From NCBI RefSeq assembly GCF_040499845.1, contig NZ_CP159342.1, forward strand, positions 5,084,001-5,148,000: 64,000 nt of DNA, written 5' to 3'. Both the position numbers and the translations under genes were made by a program. Position 1 is the stretch's first letter. Each line of letters starts with the position of its first letter. Below are positions 35,444 to 44,280 of the stretch, piece after piece. Origin of the DNA: Micromonospora sp. CCTCC AA 2012012. Lineage in GTDB: Bacteria > Actinomycetota > Actinomycetes > Mycobacteriales > Micromonosporaceae. Under the pieces are notes generated by a model. That model had not been told where the DNA came from. It did not search any database and saw only the letters and a program-made list of their open reading frames with translations.

Positions 35444-35955
35444 GACAGCTCCCCCCGGGTCGCCGGCGCGCCGGTCATCAGCAGCCGCAGCGCCTCCAGT
35501 CCCCGCGCCGCCTGGCTCTTCACGGTGCCAGTGCTGATGCCGAGCACACCGGCGGTCTCCTCGACCGACAGGTCGCAGTAGAAGCGCAGCACGATCACCG
35601 CCCGCCGACGCGGCGGGAGCTGGCCGAGCAGGTCCAGCAGCAGTTTCCGGTCGGCCAGCGTCGGCTCCGGCATGACCAGGTCGGTCTGCTCGGGCAGCTC
35701 GTCGGTGCTCCGCTCGCGCCGCCACGGCCGCCGCCGCTCGTCCAGCCAGGCGTGGGTCAGCACACCCCGGACGTACGCGTCGATGTTCTCCGCCGCGCGG
35801 ACCCGCCGCCAGTGCCGGTAGAGCTTGCCGATGGTGATGGAGACCAGGTCGTCGGCGGTGTGCCAGTCCCGGCAGAGCAGGTACGCGGTGCGGCGCAACG
35901 GCTCCAGTCGGGCGGCGACGAACTGCCGGTACTCGTCCTCGTCGGCCCGGTTCAC
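35440..35955 (-). CDS. ECF RNA polymerase sigma factor, SigE family
   Basis: Encodes 171 aa from GTG 35955. Region 2 includes RRTAYLLCRDWHTADDLVSI and YVRGVLTHAWLDERRR; region 4 includes LPPRRRAVIVLRFYCDLSVE and GTVKSQAARGLEALR. It belongs to the same SigE-type ECF class as the gene at 4949. It is coupled by a 4-base overlap to the membrane protein downstream, with which it probably forms a signalling pair. Confidence 0.9.
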   Translation of the reverse strand: MNRADEDEYRQFVAARLEPLRRTAYLLCRDWHTADDLVSITIGKLYRHWRRVRAAENIDAYVRGVLTHAWLDERRRPWRRERSTDELPEQTDLVMPEPTLADRKLLLDLLGQLPPRRRAVIVLRFYCDLSVEETAGVLGISTGTVKSQAARGLEALRLLMTGAPATRGELS

Positions 35956-36031
35956 GAACCGGGGCCTGTCGTTCGCCTCATGCCCAGGTGACGGAGGAGC
36001 GCACCGCCGGGGTTGCCCGTCACGGCACAGA

Positions 36032-36063
36032 TCCTGGCAGGACCCCGCCGGGTCCTGCCAGGA
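36032..36063 (-). terminator. Terminator of the TNT toxin operon
   Basis: TCCTGGCAGGACCC pairs perfectly with GGGTCCTGCCAGGA (14 bp) around a 4-base loop, 20 bases beyond the stop of the small gene. Confidence 0.8.
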
Positions 36064-36083
36064 GCTGCCTGTCGTCGGGTCGT

Positions 36084-36335
36084 TCAGGCCGGCGCGGGCC
36101 GGCCGGTCAGGGCGGTCCAGAGGGCCGCGCAGGCGGCCTCCTCGGTGTCGAAGGTTCCCCGGACGTCGTAGACGCCGCGCTCGTAGGCGCCGATCTCCCA
36201 GCCGCCGGCGGGCGAGTGGCGGAGGAACCAGAAGTCGGGCGGGACCGGTACGTGCTCGTGCACGTCCTCCAGTTCGAAGGCGTCCGGCGACAGTCCCGTC
36301 GCCAGCAGGGCTGCCCGCACCTGGTGCCGGTCCAT
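36084..36335 (-). CDS. Small protein downstream of TNT toxin, probable immunity protein
   Basis: Encodes 83 aa: DRHQVRAALLATGLSPDAFEL, then DFWFLRHSPAGGWEIGAYERG and a C-terminal helix FDTEEAACAALWTAL. It is acidic, cytoplasmic and lacks a signal peptide. It starts 25 bp after the secreted TNT-domain gene on the same strand and shares its terminator, as expected for a cognate immunity protein that blocks the NAD-degrading toxin. No sequence family was recognised, so the role is inferred from position. Confidence 0.7.
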   Translation of the reverse strand: MDRHQVRAALLATGLSPDAFELEDVHEHVPVPPDFWFLRHSPAGGWEIGAYERGVYDVRGTFDTEEAACAALWTALTGRPAPA

Positions 36336-36360
36336 CCTCGACCTCCCGTCAGGGGCCCGG

Positions 36361-37200
36361 TCAGCAGACGTACCCGGGCACCGGCGTGCTCGACTGCCGG
36401 GGCACGCTGGTGGTGGTGCAGACGCCGTCCAGGTATTCCTCGGTGAGGAACTGGTGGTCGAGGAGCCACTGCACGCTCACCGCGCCGCCCGCCTGCGGCA
36501 GGTACGCCGCGTTGAGCTGGAACTGGGTACCCAGACCGGTCTGGGCGAACCACGGCGCGATCGGGCCGGAGTCCACGTCGAACGGCTTCAGGACGCAGTA
36601 GGTGTGGTAGTTCGCCAGCGGCGCGTTGGCCGGCGTGTTCAGGCTCTGCGGTGCCAGCGAGCGGGCGCTGAACGGGGTGCCGAGCGGGGCCAGGAAGGCG
36701 CCGCCGGGGAAGCCGAAGCGGTCGAGGCGGTAGCCGGGGAGCATGGTCTGCCGGGTCTTCACCTGCTCGCCGTGCGGGCCGAGCACGAAGCCGTTCCCGG
36801 GCGGGAAGATCAGCTTGTTGGGCGTGGTCTGGGTGGTGTAGTTCTGCACCCACTCGACCTGGCTCTGCGCGCCGAACCGCTGGTATCCGGCGAGCAGCGG
36901 GCCGACCGGCGAGGCGGTGGGGAGCTGCGCCGGCCCGAAGAGCGGGTCGCCGGCATAGAAGTCGGTGGTCTGCGGGGCGTTCGGCGGGGTGCCGGGGACG
37001 CAGAGGCTCCCGCCGGGCGAGGGCTGCGGCGGCCGGCTCTGCGAGGCGCCCTGCCGGTCGGGGTCGAGATCACCGGAGCCGCCACCGGTGAGGGTGGCGG
37101 CCCGGACGGCCGCGGTCGGGGCCGCCGACTGGGCGGCGCCGGGCACCAGGATCAGGGCCGCGCCGGAGACGACGGCCAGCAACCAACGTCGAGTTCTCAC
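36361..37200 (-). CDS. Secreted toxin with TNT (NAD glycohydrolase) domain
   Basis: Encodes 279 aa from GTG 37200 (GGGAGG, 6 bases upstream). Residues 1-26 are a Sec signal peptide. The C-terminal 150 residues show the tuberculosis-necrotising-toxin pattern: FPPGNGFVLG, TMLPGYRLDRFGFPGGAFL, PLGTPFSARSLAPQSLNT, YCVLKPFDVDSGPIAPWF and GTQFQLN, where the Gln aligns with a catalytic residue of the family. TNT hydrolyses NAD and kills target cells. Unlike the ESX-delivered form it is small and carries its own signal. Confidence 0.85.
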   Translation of the reverse strand: MRTRRWLLAVVSGAALILVPGAAQSAAPTAAVRAATLTGGGSGDLDPDRQGASQSRPPQPSPGGSLCVPGTPPNAPQTTDFYAGDPLFGPAQLPTASPVGPLLAGYQRFGAQSQVEWVQNYTTQTTPNKLIFPPGNGFVLGPHGEQVKTRQTMLPGYRLDRFGFPGGAFLAPLGTPFSARSLAPQSLNTPANAPLANYHTYCVLKPFDVDSGPIAPWFAQTGLGTQFQLNAAYLPQAGGAVSVQWLLDHQFLTEEYLDGVCTTTSVPRQSSTPVPGYVC

Positions 37201-37421
37201 CAAGAACCTCCCGAATGAGGACAAACAGTGCCTTCATCGTTCGGGGCTCTCGATGTGAATGTGAGCGTTTGTACGTTTCATTACCTGATCGGGGGTATCG
37301 ACCAGATGAGCGGGCCCCGTCCCTGATGTCGCTCGGGGTCGCGGGCACCCCGGCAGCGCGGGATCATCACCCGATCTGACTTCGGCCGAGCCGAATCTTC
37401 CTCCTCCGTTCGAGGACACAC

Positions 37422-39746
37422 ATGCGCAAACCTCTGCTCGCCGGCCTGACCGCTGTGGCGGTCACCGGCGGCACCCTCCTGTCCGTCGCACCGGCCATGG
37501 CCGCCGACCCGGCCGTCCTCTACGTCCGGCAGTTCTCGGCCGCCTGCGCGAACACCGGGCCGGGCACCCTGGCACAGCCGTTCTGCGCGATCGGGCCGGC
37601 AGCCGCCGCGGTCACCGCCGGCCAGACGGTCGACGTGGGCCCCGGGACCTACCGGGAACGGGTGACCATCGCCAGCTCCGGCACCCCGGATCAGCCGATC
37701 GTGTTCCGCGGCTCCTCGTCGACCGCAGTCCTGGCCGGACCGACCGCCGGGATCACCGTCGCCGGCCAGCACGACATCAGCATCCAGCGGTTCCAGGTCG
37801 TCGCGGCACTGGACGCGCCCGCGCTCGACCTCCGTGACGCGTCCGGCATCACCGTCGAGGGCGGCGGTTTCGGGGTCGCCGACGGAGCGCCCGTACCCGC
37901 CGTGCGGCTGGTCGGCGTCACCCGGTCGTCCCTGACCCGCGGCTACGTCAGCGGGCGGCCACTCCTGGCCGGAGTGACCCTGGACGCCGCCACCACCGGG
38001 GTGAAGATCAGCGCGATGACGGTGACGGCGAGCCTGCCGGACGATGCCGACCACGGCGTCGGCATTCGCGTCGAGGGCGACGGCAACACGATCGTCGGGA
38101 ACGACATCGACCACTTCACCGACGCGGCCATCGCGGTCGAGTCCGGCGCGGCCGACACCGTGGTGGCCAACAACCAGATCGCCGGCGGCCAGGGCTACGG
38201 CATCCACAACCACGGCGGCAGCGGCACGGCGATCACCAACAACACGGTGACCGACCGGTGCCTCGACGGCATCCGGGTCGACGGGACCTCCACCGGGGTC
38301 TCGGTGCAGAACAACCTCCTCACCTACGGCAGTCCGCTCGGCACCGATTACTGCACCGACACCGTGCGGCACGGAGTCCTGCTGGGCGTCCATGACGAGG
38401 CCGTCCGGGACACCGTGGTCGACTACAACACCGCCGACCACTACCGCTCGGGCTATCCCACGCCCTACGCGTGGAACGGCACCCCGCTGAGTCTGGCGGG
38501 CTTCCGGGCCGCGTCCGGTCAGGCCGCCCACGACCTGGAGACCGGGGACCCGAGGGCCAACTACGACTCGGCGAACTCGGCCGCCCCCGGTTACCCGGCC
38601 ACCGACCGGGTGGGTAAGGCCCGCGTCGACGACCCGGCGGTGCCGGACACCGGTGCCGGACCGGTGACGTACGCCGACCGGGGTGCCCTGGAGACCATTC
38701 GGGGGCCGGAAGCCCGGATCGCCCTGGCCCTGGACCTCGGCGCGGGCGCGGTGACGGCCGACGCCACCTCCTCCAGGTCGGGTGTCGCGCCGATCGCCTC
38801 CTACCAGTTCGACTGGGGCGACGGGACCAGCACGACCCAGGCGACGCCGGTCGCCACCCACCGGTACGCCACCCGCGGCACCTTCATCGTCTATCTGCGC
38901 GTGACCGGGACCGACGGTCGGAACGACGCCGTCTCGCAGCAGGCGAGCGTGCTGCCGCGTACCGGCACCGTGGGCCTGCTCACCCTCTCCGGACTCCAGT
39001 ACGTGGGTGCGCTGACCGCCCCCTGGCCGGGGCTGAGCGGGAACCGTCCGGCGCTGGACGCGACCGGCCAGTTCGACGTCGTGGACGCCGGCAGCGGGCG
39101 GATCGCGCTCTACTGGCGCGCCCAGGGGCAGTACCTCGCCGCCGCGGCCGGCGATGTCACGGTGGTGACGGCAGGGGGCACCGCGGTGACGGACAGTCAA
39201 CGGTTCACCCAGGTCCGCAACGCCGACGGCACGATCAGCCTCAAGGCGGTCCTCACCGGCCGGTACGTAACTGCGCCGGCGAACGTCACCACCGCGCTGA
39301 TCGCCAACGCCACCACGATCGGCACCGACCAGAAGTTCTACCGGGTCACCGTCACCGACACGGATCGTTCGCTGAAGGCCGGCGCGAACAGCCGGTACGT
39401 CACCGCCGACAGCGGCGGCGCCCGCCCACTGATCGCGAGCCGGACCAGCGTGGGCCCGTGGGAGCGGTTCGACCTGGTCGACCTCGGCAACGGGCAGATC
39501 GGCGTCTTCGCCCGCGCGGACAACCGTTTCGTCAGCGCCGACGGCGCCGGCACGAAGCCGTTGATCGCCAACCGGACGTCGGTCGGTGCCTGGGAGAAGT
39601 TCACCCTGGTCCGCAACAGTGGCGGCACGGTGTCCCTGAAGGCCGCCGTGAACGGCCGCTACGTCACGGCGGAGAGCGGTGGCGCGCGGCCACTGATCGC
39701 CAACCGCGCCACCATCGGCGCGTGGGAGAAGTTCACCCTCGGCTGA
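37422..39746 (+). CDS. Secreted beta-helix/PKD/beta-trefoil protein
   Basis: Encodes 774 aa. Signal peptide 1-27 (APAMAA). Residues about 30-400 form a right-handed parallel beta-helix as in pectate-lyase-like and carbohydrate-binding proteins (VDVGPGTYRERVTI, ISIQRFQVV, NTIVGNDIDHF, VVANNQIAGG, NNTVTDRCLDGI). A PKD domain follows at about 460-505 (FDWGDGTSTTQ, HRYATRGTF). From about 515 to the end there are fascin-like beta-trefoil repeats (SRYVTADSGGARPLIA, NRFVSADGAGTKPLIAN, GRYVTAESGGARPLIAN). It is probably an extracellular glycan-acting or surface-binding protein. Confidence 0.85.
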   Translation: MRKPLLAGLTAVAVTGGTLLSVAPAMAADPAVLYVRQFSAACANTGPGTLAQPFCAIGPAAAAVTAGQTVDVGPGTYRERVTIASSGTPDQPIVFRGSSSTAVLAGPTAGITVAGQHDISIQRFQVVAALDAPALDLRDASGITVEGGGFGVADGAPVPAVRLVGVTRSSLTRGYVSGRPLLAGVTLDAATTGVKISAMTVTASLPDDADHGVGIRVEGDGNTIVGNDIDHFTDAAIAVESGAADTVVANNQIAGGQGYGIHNHGGSGTAITNNTVTDRCLDGIRVDGTSTGVSVQNNLLTYGSPLGTDYCTDTVRHGVLLGVHDEAVRDTVVDYNTADHYRSGYPTPYAWNGTPLSLAGFRAASGQAAHDLETGDPRANYDSANSAAPGYPATDRVGKARVDDPAVPDTGAGPVTYADRGALETIRGPEARIALALDLGAGAVTADATSSRSGVAPIASYQFDWGDGTSTTQATPVATHRYATRGTFIVYLRVTGTDGRNDAVSQQASVLPRTGTVGLLTLSGLQYVGALTAPWPGLSGNRPALDATGQFDVVDAGSGRIALYWRAQGQYLAAAAGDVTVVTAGGTAVTDSQRFTQVRNADGTISLKAVLTGRYVTAPANVTTALIANATTIGTDQKFYRVTVTDTDRSLKAGANSRYVTADSGGARPLIASRTSVGPWERFDLVDLGNGQIGVFARADNRFVSADGAGTKPLIANRTSVGAWEKFTLVRNSGGTVSLKAAVNGRYVTAESGGARPLIANRATIGAWEKFTLG

Positions 39747-39765
39747 GCCCGCCCGGGCGTACCCC

Positions 39766-39801
39766 CGACGCCCGCCCGGGATCATCCCCGGGCGGGCGTC
39801 G
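39766..39801. terminator. Strong bidirectional hairpin terminator
   Basis: CGACGCCCGCCCGGG pairs perfectly with CCCGGGCGGGCGTCG (15 bp) around a 6-base loop, between two converging genes. Confidence 0.85.
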
Positions 39802-39808
39802 GCGTGTC

Positions 39809-41101
39809 TCAGCGCTCCAGGATCGCCGTGACGCCCTGGCCGCCGGCGGCGCAGATGGAGATCAGGCCCCGCCCGCTCCCCTTCTCGGCGAGCAGCTTGG
39901 CCAGGGTGGCGACGATCCGCCCGCCGGTGGCCGCGAAGGGGTGCCCGGCGGCCAGCGAGGAGCCGTTGACGTTGAGCTTGTCGCGGTCGATCGACCCGAG
40001 CGGCGCGTCCAGCCCCAGCCGGTCGGAGCAGAACTCCGGCGACTCCCAGGCGGCCAGGGTGGCCAGCACCTGCGAGGCGAACGCCTCGTGGATCTCGTAG
40101 TAGTCGAAGTCCTGGAGGGTCAGCCCGGCCCGGGCCAGCATCCGGGGCACCGCGTACGCGGGGGCCATCAGCAGCCCTTCGTCGCCGTGCACGAAGTCGA
40201 CGGCGGCGGTCTCCGACCAGCTGAACCAGGCCAGCACCGGCAGGCTGTGCGCGCGCGCCCACTCCTCGGAGGCCAGCAGCACCGTGGAGGCGCCGTCGGT
40301 CAGCGGCGAGGAGTTGCCGGCGGTCATGGTGGCCTGCTCGGCGTCCGCGCCCCGGGTGCCGAAGACCGGCTTGAGCGAGCCGAGCTTCTCCGCCGTGGTG
40401 TCCGGGCGCAGGTTCTGGTCGCGGGTCAGCCCCAGGTAGGGGGTCATCAAGTCGTCGAAGAACCCCTTCTCGTACGCGGCGGCGAGGCGCTGGTGCGAGC
40501 GGAGCGCCAGCTCGTCCTGGGCCTGTCGGTCGATGTTCCAGCGTCTCGCCGTGCGGGCCGCGTGCTCCCCCATCGACAGCCCGGTACGCGGCTCGGCGTT
40601 GCGCGGGATCTCCGGCCGGAACGGCTGGTGCGGGCGGAGCTTCGCGGCGACCTTCAGCCGCTCACCGAGCGTACGGGCGGAGTTGAGCTGGAGGAGTGTG
40701 CGGCGCAGGTCCTCGTTGATCGCCAGTGGCGCGTCGGAGGTGGTGTCCACGCCACCGGCGATGCCGACGTCGAGCTGACCGAGGGCGATCTTGTTGGCGA
40801 CCAGGATCGCCGCCTCCAGCCCGGTGCCGCAGGCCTGCTGGATGTCGTACGCGGGGGTGTGCGGGTCGAGCCGGGAGCCGAGCACCACCTCACGGGTCAG
40901 GTTGAAGTCCCGGGAGTGCTTGAGCACCGCGCCCGCGACCACTTCACCGACCCGCTGACCGGCCAGCCCGAAGCGGGCCACCAACCCGTCCAGGGCCGCG
41001 CCGAGCAGGTCCGCGTTGGACGCGCTCGCATAGCGGGAGTTGGACCGGGCGAAGGGGATGCGGTTGCCCCCGATGACCGCGACCCGCCGGACACTCTGCA
41101 C
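39809..41101 (-). CDS. Acetyl-CoA C-acyltransferase (thiolase, FadA type)
   Basis: Encodes 430 aa from GTG 41101. The acyl-accepting Cys is in QQACGTGLEAA, the His in NVNGSSLAAGHPFAATGGR and the second Cys in SICAAGGQG; EIHEAFASQ replaces the usual NEAFA. It would cleave 3-ketoacyl-CoA in beta-oxidation or run the reverse condensation. The gene is divergent from fabG4 with only 53 bp between, matching the fadA2/fabG4/htdX arrangement of mycobacteria, and both directions are probably controlled by one palindrome. Confidence 0.92.
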   Translation of the reverse strand: MQSVRRVAVIGGNRIPFARSNSRYASASNADLLGAALDGLVARFGLAGQRVGEVVAGAVLKHSRDFNLTREVVLGSRLDPHTPAYDIQQACGTGLEAAILVANKIALGQLDVGIAGGVDTTSDAPLAINEDLRRTLLQLNSARTLGERLKVAAKLRPHQPFRPEIPRNAEPRTGLSMGEHAARTARRWNIDRQAQDELALRSHQRLAAAYEKGFFDDLMTPYLGLTRDQNLRPDTTAEKLGSLKPVFGTRGADAEQATMTAGNSSPLTDGASTVLLASEEWARAHSLPVLAWFSWSETAAVDFVHGDEGLLMAPAYAVPRMLARAGLTLQDFDYYEIHEAFASQVLATLAAWESPEFCSDRLGLDAPLGSIDRDKLNVNGSSLAAGHPFAATGGRIVATLAKLLAEKGSGRGLISICAAGGQGVTAILER

Positions 41102-41130
41102 GATCGGCCTCCTCCAAGCTGTCGCCGAAC

Positions 41131-41146
41131 CCTACTGGCCAGTAGG
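41131..41146. promoter_or_regulatory. Perfect palindrome in the fadA/fabG4 divergent promoter
   Basis: CCTACTGGCCAGTAGG is a perfect 16-bp palindrome, 8 bases before the fabG4 ATG and 29 bases before the thiolase start. It looks like the operator of a TetR-type lipid regulator acting on both genes. Confidence 0.7.
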
Positions 41147-41154
41147 CTACGCCC

Positions 41155-42513
41155 ATGAGCGACAGGTACGCGAGCTTCGTCCAGACGGGGGCCGGTCGCG
41201 CGCTGGTCAAGCGCCTCGGCCTGCCCGACCCGCCCCGACTGCGCCGGCACACGCCGGGCGACCCGCTCGTCCCCGGGCCGGTCCTGCTCGGCGCCGCGGA
41301 GGGCAGCCGGCTCACCGAGCAGGTCACCAAGCTGCTGACCTTCGCCGGGGTCGAGCTGCGCGATCCGGTCGCGGCCACCGACGCCCCGGCACGCTACGCC
41401 GCCCTGGTGTACGACGCCACCGGCATCACCGACTCCACCGAGCTGCGGCAGCTCTACGACTTCTTCCACCCGCAGGCCCGGGCCGTGCTGCCCAGCGGCC
41501 GGGTGATCGTGCTGGGCACCCCGCCCGCCGAGTGCGGCACCCCCCGCGAGGCCACCGCGCAGCGCGCCCTGGAGGGGCTGACCCGCAGCATCGGCAAGGA
41601 GTTCGGCCGGGGCGTCACCGCCCAACTGGTGTACGTCACGAAGGACGCCGACACCGACACCCTGACCGGCCTGGAGTCGACCCTGCGTTTCCTGTTGTCC
41701 GGGCGCTCCGCGTACGTCTCGGGGCAGGTCGTCCGGGTCGGTGCCGGCACCGCCCGGCCGCCGGCCGACTGGGACCGACCGCTCGACGGCCAGATCGTGC
41801 TGGTCACCGGGGCGGCCCGCGGCATCGGCGCGGCACTGGCCCGGGTGCTCGCCCGCGACGGCGCGCACGTCGTCGCCCTGGACATCCCCGCGGCCGGCGA
41901 CGAGCTGGCCGCCGTGGCCAACGAGATCGGCGGCACCGCCGTCCAGCTCGACCTGACCGCCCCGGACGCCCCCGACCGGCTGGCGAAGCACCTCGCCGAC
42001 CGGCACGGCCGGGTCGACGTGGTGGTGCACAACGCCGGCATCACCCGGGACAAGACCCTCGGCCGGATGGACGCCGACCGGTGGGACTCCGTCATCGACG
42101 TCAACCTCTCCAGTCAGGAGCGGATCAACGACGTGCTGCTGGCGCGGGACCTGATCCCGGCCGGCGGTCGGATCGTCGCGGTCTCCTCGATCGCCGGGAT
42201 CGCCGGCAACCGGGGCCAGACCAACTACGCCACCAGCAAGGCCGGCGTGATCGGGCTGGTCGACTCGCTGGCGCCGGTGCTGCGCGAGCGGGGCGTCAGC
42301 GTCAACGCGGTCGCGCCCGGCTTCATCGAGACCCGGCTGACCGCGCGGATCCCGCTGATGCTCCGCGAGGCGGGCCGCCGGATGAACAGCCTCGCCCAGG
42401 GCGGCCTGCCGGTGGACGTGGCCGAGACGATCGGCTGGCTGGCCTGGCCGGCCAGCGGCGCGGTCAGCGGCAACGTGGTCCGGGTCTGCGGCCAGAGCCT
42501 GTTGGGGGCGTGA
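41155..42513 (+). CDS. fabG4: 3-oxoacyl-ACP reductase, FabG4 type
   Basis: Encodes 452 aa. The N-terminal 200 residues are a degenerate Rossmann domain, as in mycobacterial FabG4. The C-terminal domain is a normal short-chain dehydrogenase: TGAARGIGAALARVL, HNAGITRDKTLGRMD, and the catalytic SSIAGIAGNRGQTNYATSKAG with Ser, Tyr and Lys. It reduces 3-oxoacyl-ACP or 3-oxoacyl-CoA with NADH. It is followed with a 1-base stop/start overlap by the MaoC dehydratase, which would act next. Confidence 0.93.
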   Translation: MSDRYASFVQTGAGRALVKRLGLPDPPRLRRHTPGDPLVPGPVLLGAAEGSRLTEQVTKLLTFAGVELRDPVAATDAPARYAALVYDATGITDSTELRQLYDFFHPQARAVLPSGRVIVLGTPPAECGTPREATAQRALEGLTRSIGKEFGRGVTAQLVYVTKDADTDTLTGLESTLRFLLSGRSAYVSGQVVRVGAGTARPPADWDRPLDGQIVLVTGAARGIGAALARVLARDGAHVVALDIPAAGDELAAVANEIGGTAVQLDLTAPDAPDRLAKHLADRHGRVDVVVHNAGITRDKTLGRMDADRWDSVIDVNLSSQERINDVLLARDLIPAGGRIVAVSSIAGIAGNRGQTNYATSKAGVIGLVDSLAPVLRERGVSVNAVAPGFIETRLTARIPLMLREAGRRMNSLAQGGLPVDVAETIGWLAWPASGAVSGNVVRVCGQSLLGA

Positions 42514-43607
42514 TGGCGAAGCGGAAGCAGGAGCGTACGCCGCACGAGGAACTGTCGGTGCACGAGCTGATCGACGGCCCGACCCAGGACCTGTCGAGCC
42601 TCGTGGTCACCCCCGACGCGGTCGGCGAGCTGGCCACCCACGACCTCAGCCGGTACGCCACCGGGGAGCTGTCGACGGACGGCGACGACGCCACCCGGGA
42701 CCTCTCCGCACTCGACGTGACCGGGGGCGGGAGCGCGTCGCCGGAGCCCGCCGGCCGGACCGTGGTCGAGCTGCCCCGGATGCCGGCGGCCGGCGCGCTC
42801 TACCGCCGGGCCCTGCTCGGCGCGCTGCCAGGCGTGGGGGGTCGACGGGGCGACACCGTCCCCGCCCTGGAGCTGCGCGTCGGCGGTGTCACCGTCGACC
42901 GGGCGCACCTGGCCGACTACGACCGGGTCTGCGGGTTCCGGCTGACCGACCGGCTGCCGGGGACGTACCCGCACGTGCTGGGATTTCCGCTGTCGCTGCG
43001 GCTGATGACCGCGCCGGGGTTCCCGATCCCGCTGACCGGGGTGGTGCACGTCGCCAACCGGATCACCGTGCACCGGCCGGTCGAGGCCGGCGAGACGCTG
43101 GCCTTCCGGACGTACGCGGAGAACCTGCTCCCGCACGACCGGGGGCGGCAGCTCGACGTGGTGCTCGTCGGGTCCGTCGACGGGGAGGAGGTCTGGCGCG
43201 GCGTCTCGACGTACCTCGGGAAGGAGCGCACGCCCGGCGACGGTGCCCGGCGCGACCGGGGCGACCGGCCGACGCCGCCGGCCGCCTCCGCGCACTGGCG
43301 GCTCACCCCCCGGGTCGGTACGGACTACGCCCGGGTCTCCGGCGACCACAACCCGATCCACACCTCCCGGCTGGGGGCGCGGCTGTTCGGCTTCCCCCGA
43401 CCGATCGCGCACGGGATGTGGAGCAAGGCCCGCTGCCTGGCCGCCCTGGAGAACCGGCTGCCGGAGGCGTGGACGGTCGACGTGGCGTTCAAGCTGCCCG
43501 TGCCGCTGCCCTCGACGGTCGCCTTCAGCGCCACCCCGGCCTGGGACTTCGCCCTGCACGACCCGCGCACCGCCCGCCCCCACCTGGCGGGCACCCTGCG
43601 GGTGTAA
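42513..43607 (+). CDS. htdX: MaoC-family 3-hydroxyacyl-thioester dehydratase (HtdX-like)
   Basis: Encodes 364 aa from ATG 42513. The second hot-dog half carries the hydratase-2 motif: DYARVSGDHNPIH (Asp and His catalytic) and FPRPIAHGMWSKARCLA. The first half is the degenerate MaoC domain of the double-hot-dog type. The enzyme dehydrates 3-hydroxyacyl thioesters after FabG4 reduction. An unusual N-terminal extension of about 75 residues contains three related units (TQDLSSL, THDLSRY, TRDLSAL) not found in the family. Confidence 0.92.
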   Translation: MAKRKQERTPHEELSVHELIDGPTQDLSSLVVTPDAVGELATHDLSRYATGELSTDGDDATRDLSALDVTGGGSASPEPAGRTVVELPRMPAAGALYRRALLGALPGVGGRRGDTVPALELRVGGVTVDRAHLADYDRVCGFRLTDRLPGTYPHVLGFPLSLRLMTAPGFPIPLTGVVHVANRITVHRPVEAGETLAFRTYAENLLPHDRGRQLDVVLVGSVDGEEVWRGVSTYLGKERTPGDGARRDRGDRPTPPAASAHWRLTPRVGTDYARVSGDHNPIHTSRLGARLFGFPRPIAHGMWSKARCLAALENRLPEAWTVDVAFKLPVPLPSTVAFSATPAWDFALHDPRTARPHLAGTLRV

Positions 43608-43656
43608 GGAGGAGGCAGCACCCTCTTTCGGCACCTGCGCCGTCGAGCATGGGGGC

Positions 43657-44274
43657 ATGGAGTCCGTGCTCGACCTGCTGCACCAGACGGTCACCTCGCC
43701 GTGGGCGTACCTGGTGATCTTCGCGGTCACGGCGGTCGACGCGATCTTCCCGGCGGTGCCCGGCGAGACGGTGGTGATCACCGCGGCGGTCTTCGCGGCC
43801 GGCGGCGAGCCGAACCTGGTGGCGGTGATCGTGGTCGCCGCGCTCGGGGCGCTCGCGGGGGATCACGCCTCCTACGGCATCGGCCGGCGCGGCGGGGCGC
43901 ACCGGCTGGCCCGGCTGCCCGCCGACAGCCGCCGCCGCAACGGCTCCGAGTGGGCCCGCCGGGCCGTGGACCGGCGCGGTGGACTGATCCTCACCACCGC
44001 CCGGTACGTCCCCGGCGGGCGCACCGCGGTCACCCTGACCATGGGCGCGGTCGGCTATCCGCTGCGCTGCTTCCTGCTGTACGACGCGCTCGCCGCCGGC
44101 AGTTGGGCGCTCTACTGCGGGTTGCTCGGCTATTTCGGCGGTCTCGCCTTCGAGCGTGATCCGGTCCGGGGCCTGCTGGTCGGCGTCGGCCTCTCGGTGG
44201 CCGTCACCGGGCTGCTGGAGGGCGCCCGCTGGGCCCGCCGCCGCGCCCACGCCCGGGCCGCCGCCCGCCGCTGA
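43657..44274 (+). CDS. DedA family membrane protein
   Basis: Encodes 205 aa. DedA signature: PAVPGETVVITAAVFAAGG, GDHASYGIGRRGG and RYVPGGRTAVTLTMGAVGYP. Four to five hydrophobic segments. The family includes lipid scramblase/flippase-like proteins acting on undecaprenyl phosphate or phospholipids. It has its own GTG/ATG region about 50 bp downstream of htdX and may be cotranscribed with the lipid genes. The length is typical. Confidence 0.88.
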   Translation: MESVLDLLHQTVTSPWAYLVIFAVTAVDAIFPAVPGETVVITAAVFAAGGEPNLVAVIVVAALGALAGDHASYGIGRRGGAHRLARLPADSRRRNGSEWARRAVDRRGGLILTTARYVPGGRTAVTLTMGAVGYPLRCFLLYDALAAGSWALYCGLLGYFGGLAFERDPVRGLLVGVGLSVAVTGLLEGARWARRRAHARAAARR

Positions 44275-44280
44275 CCCGGC

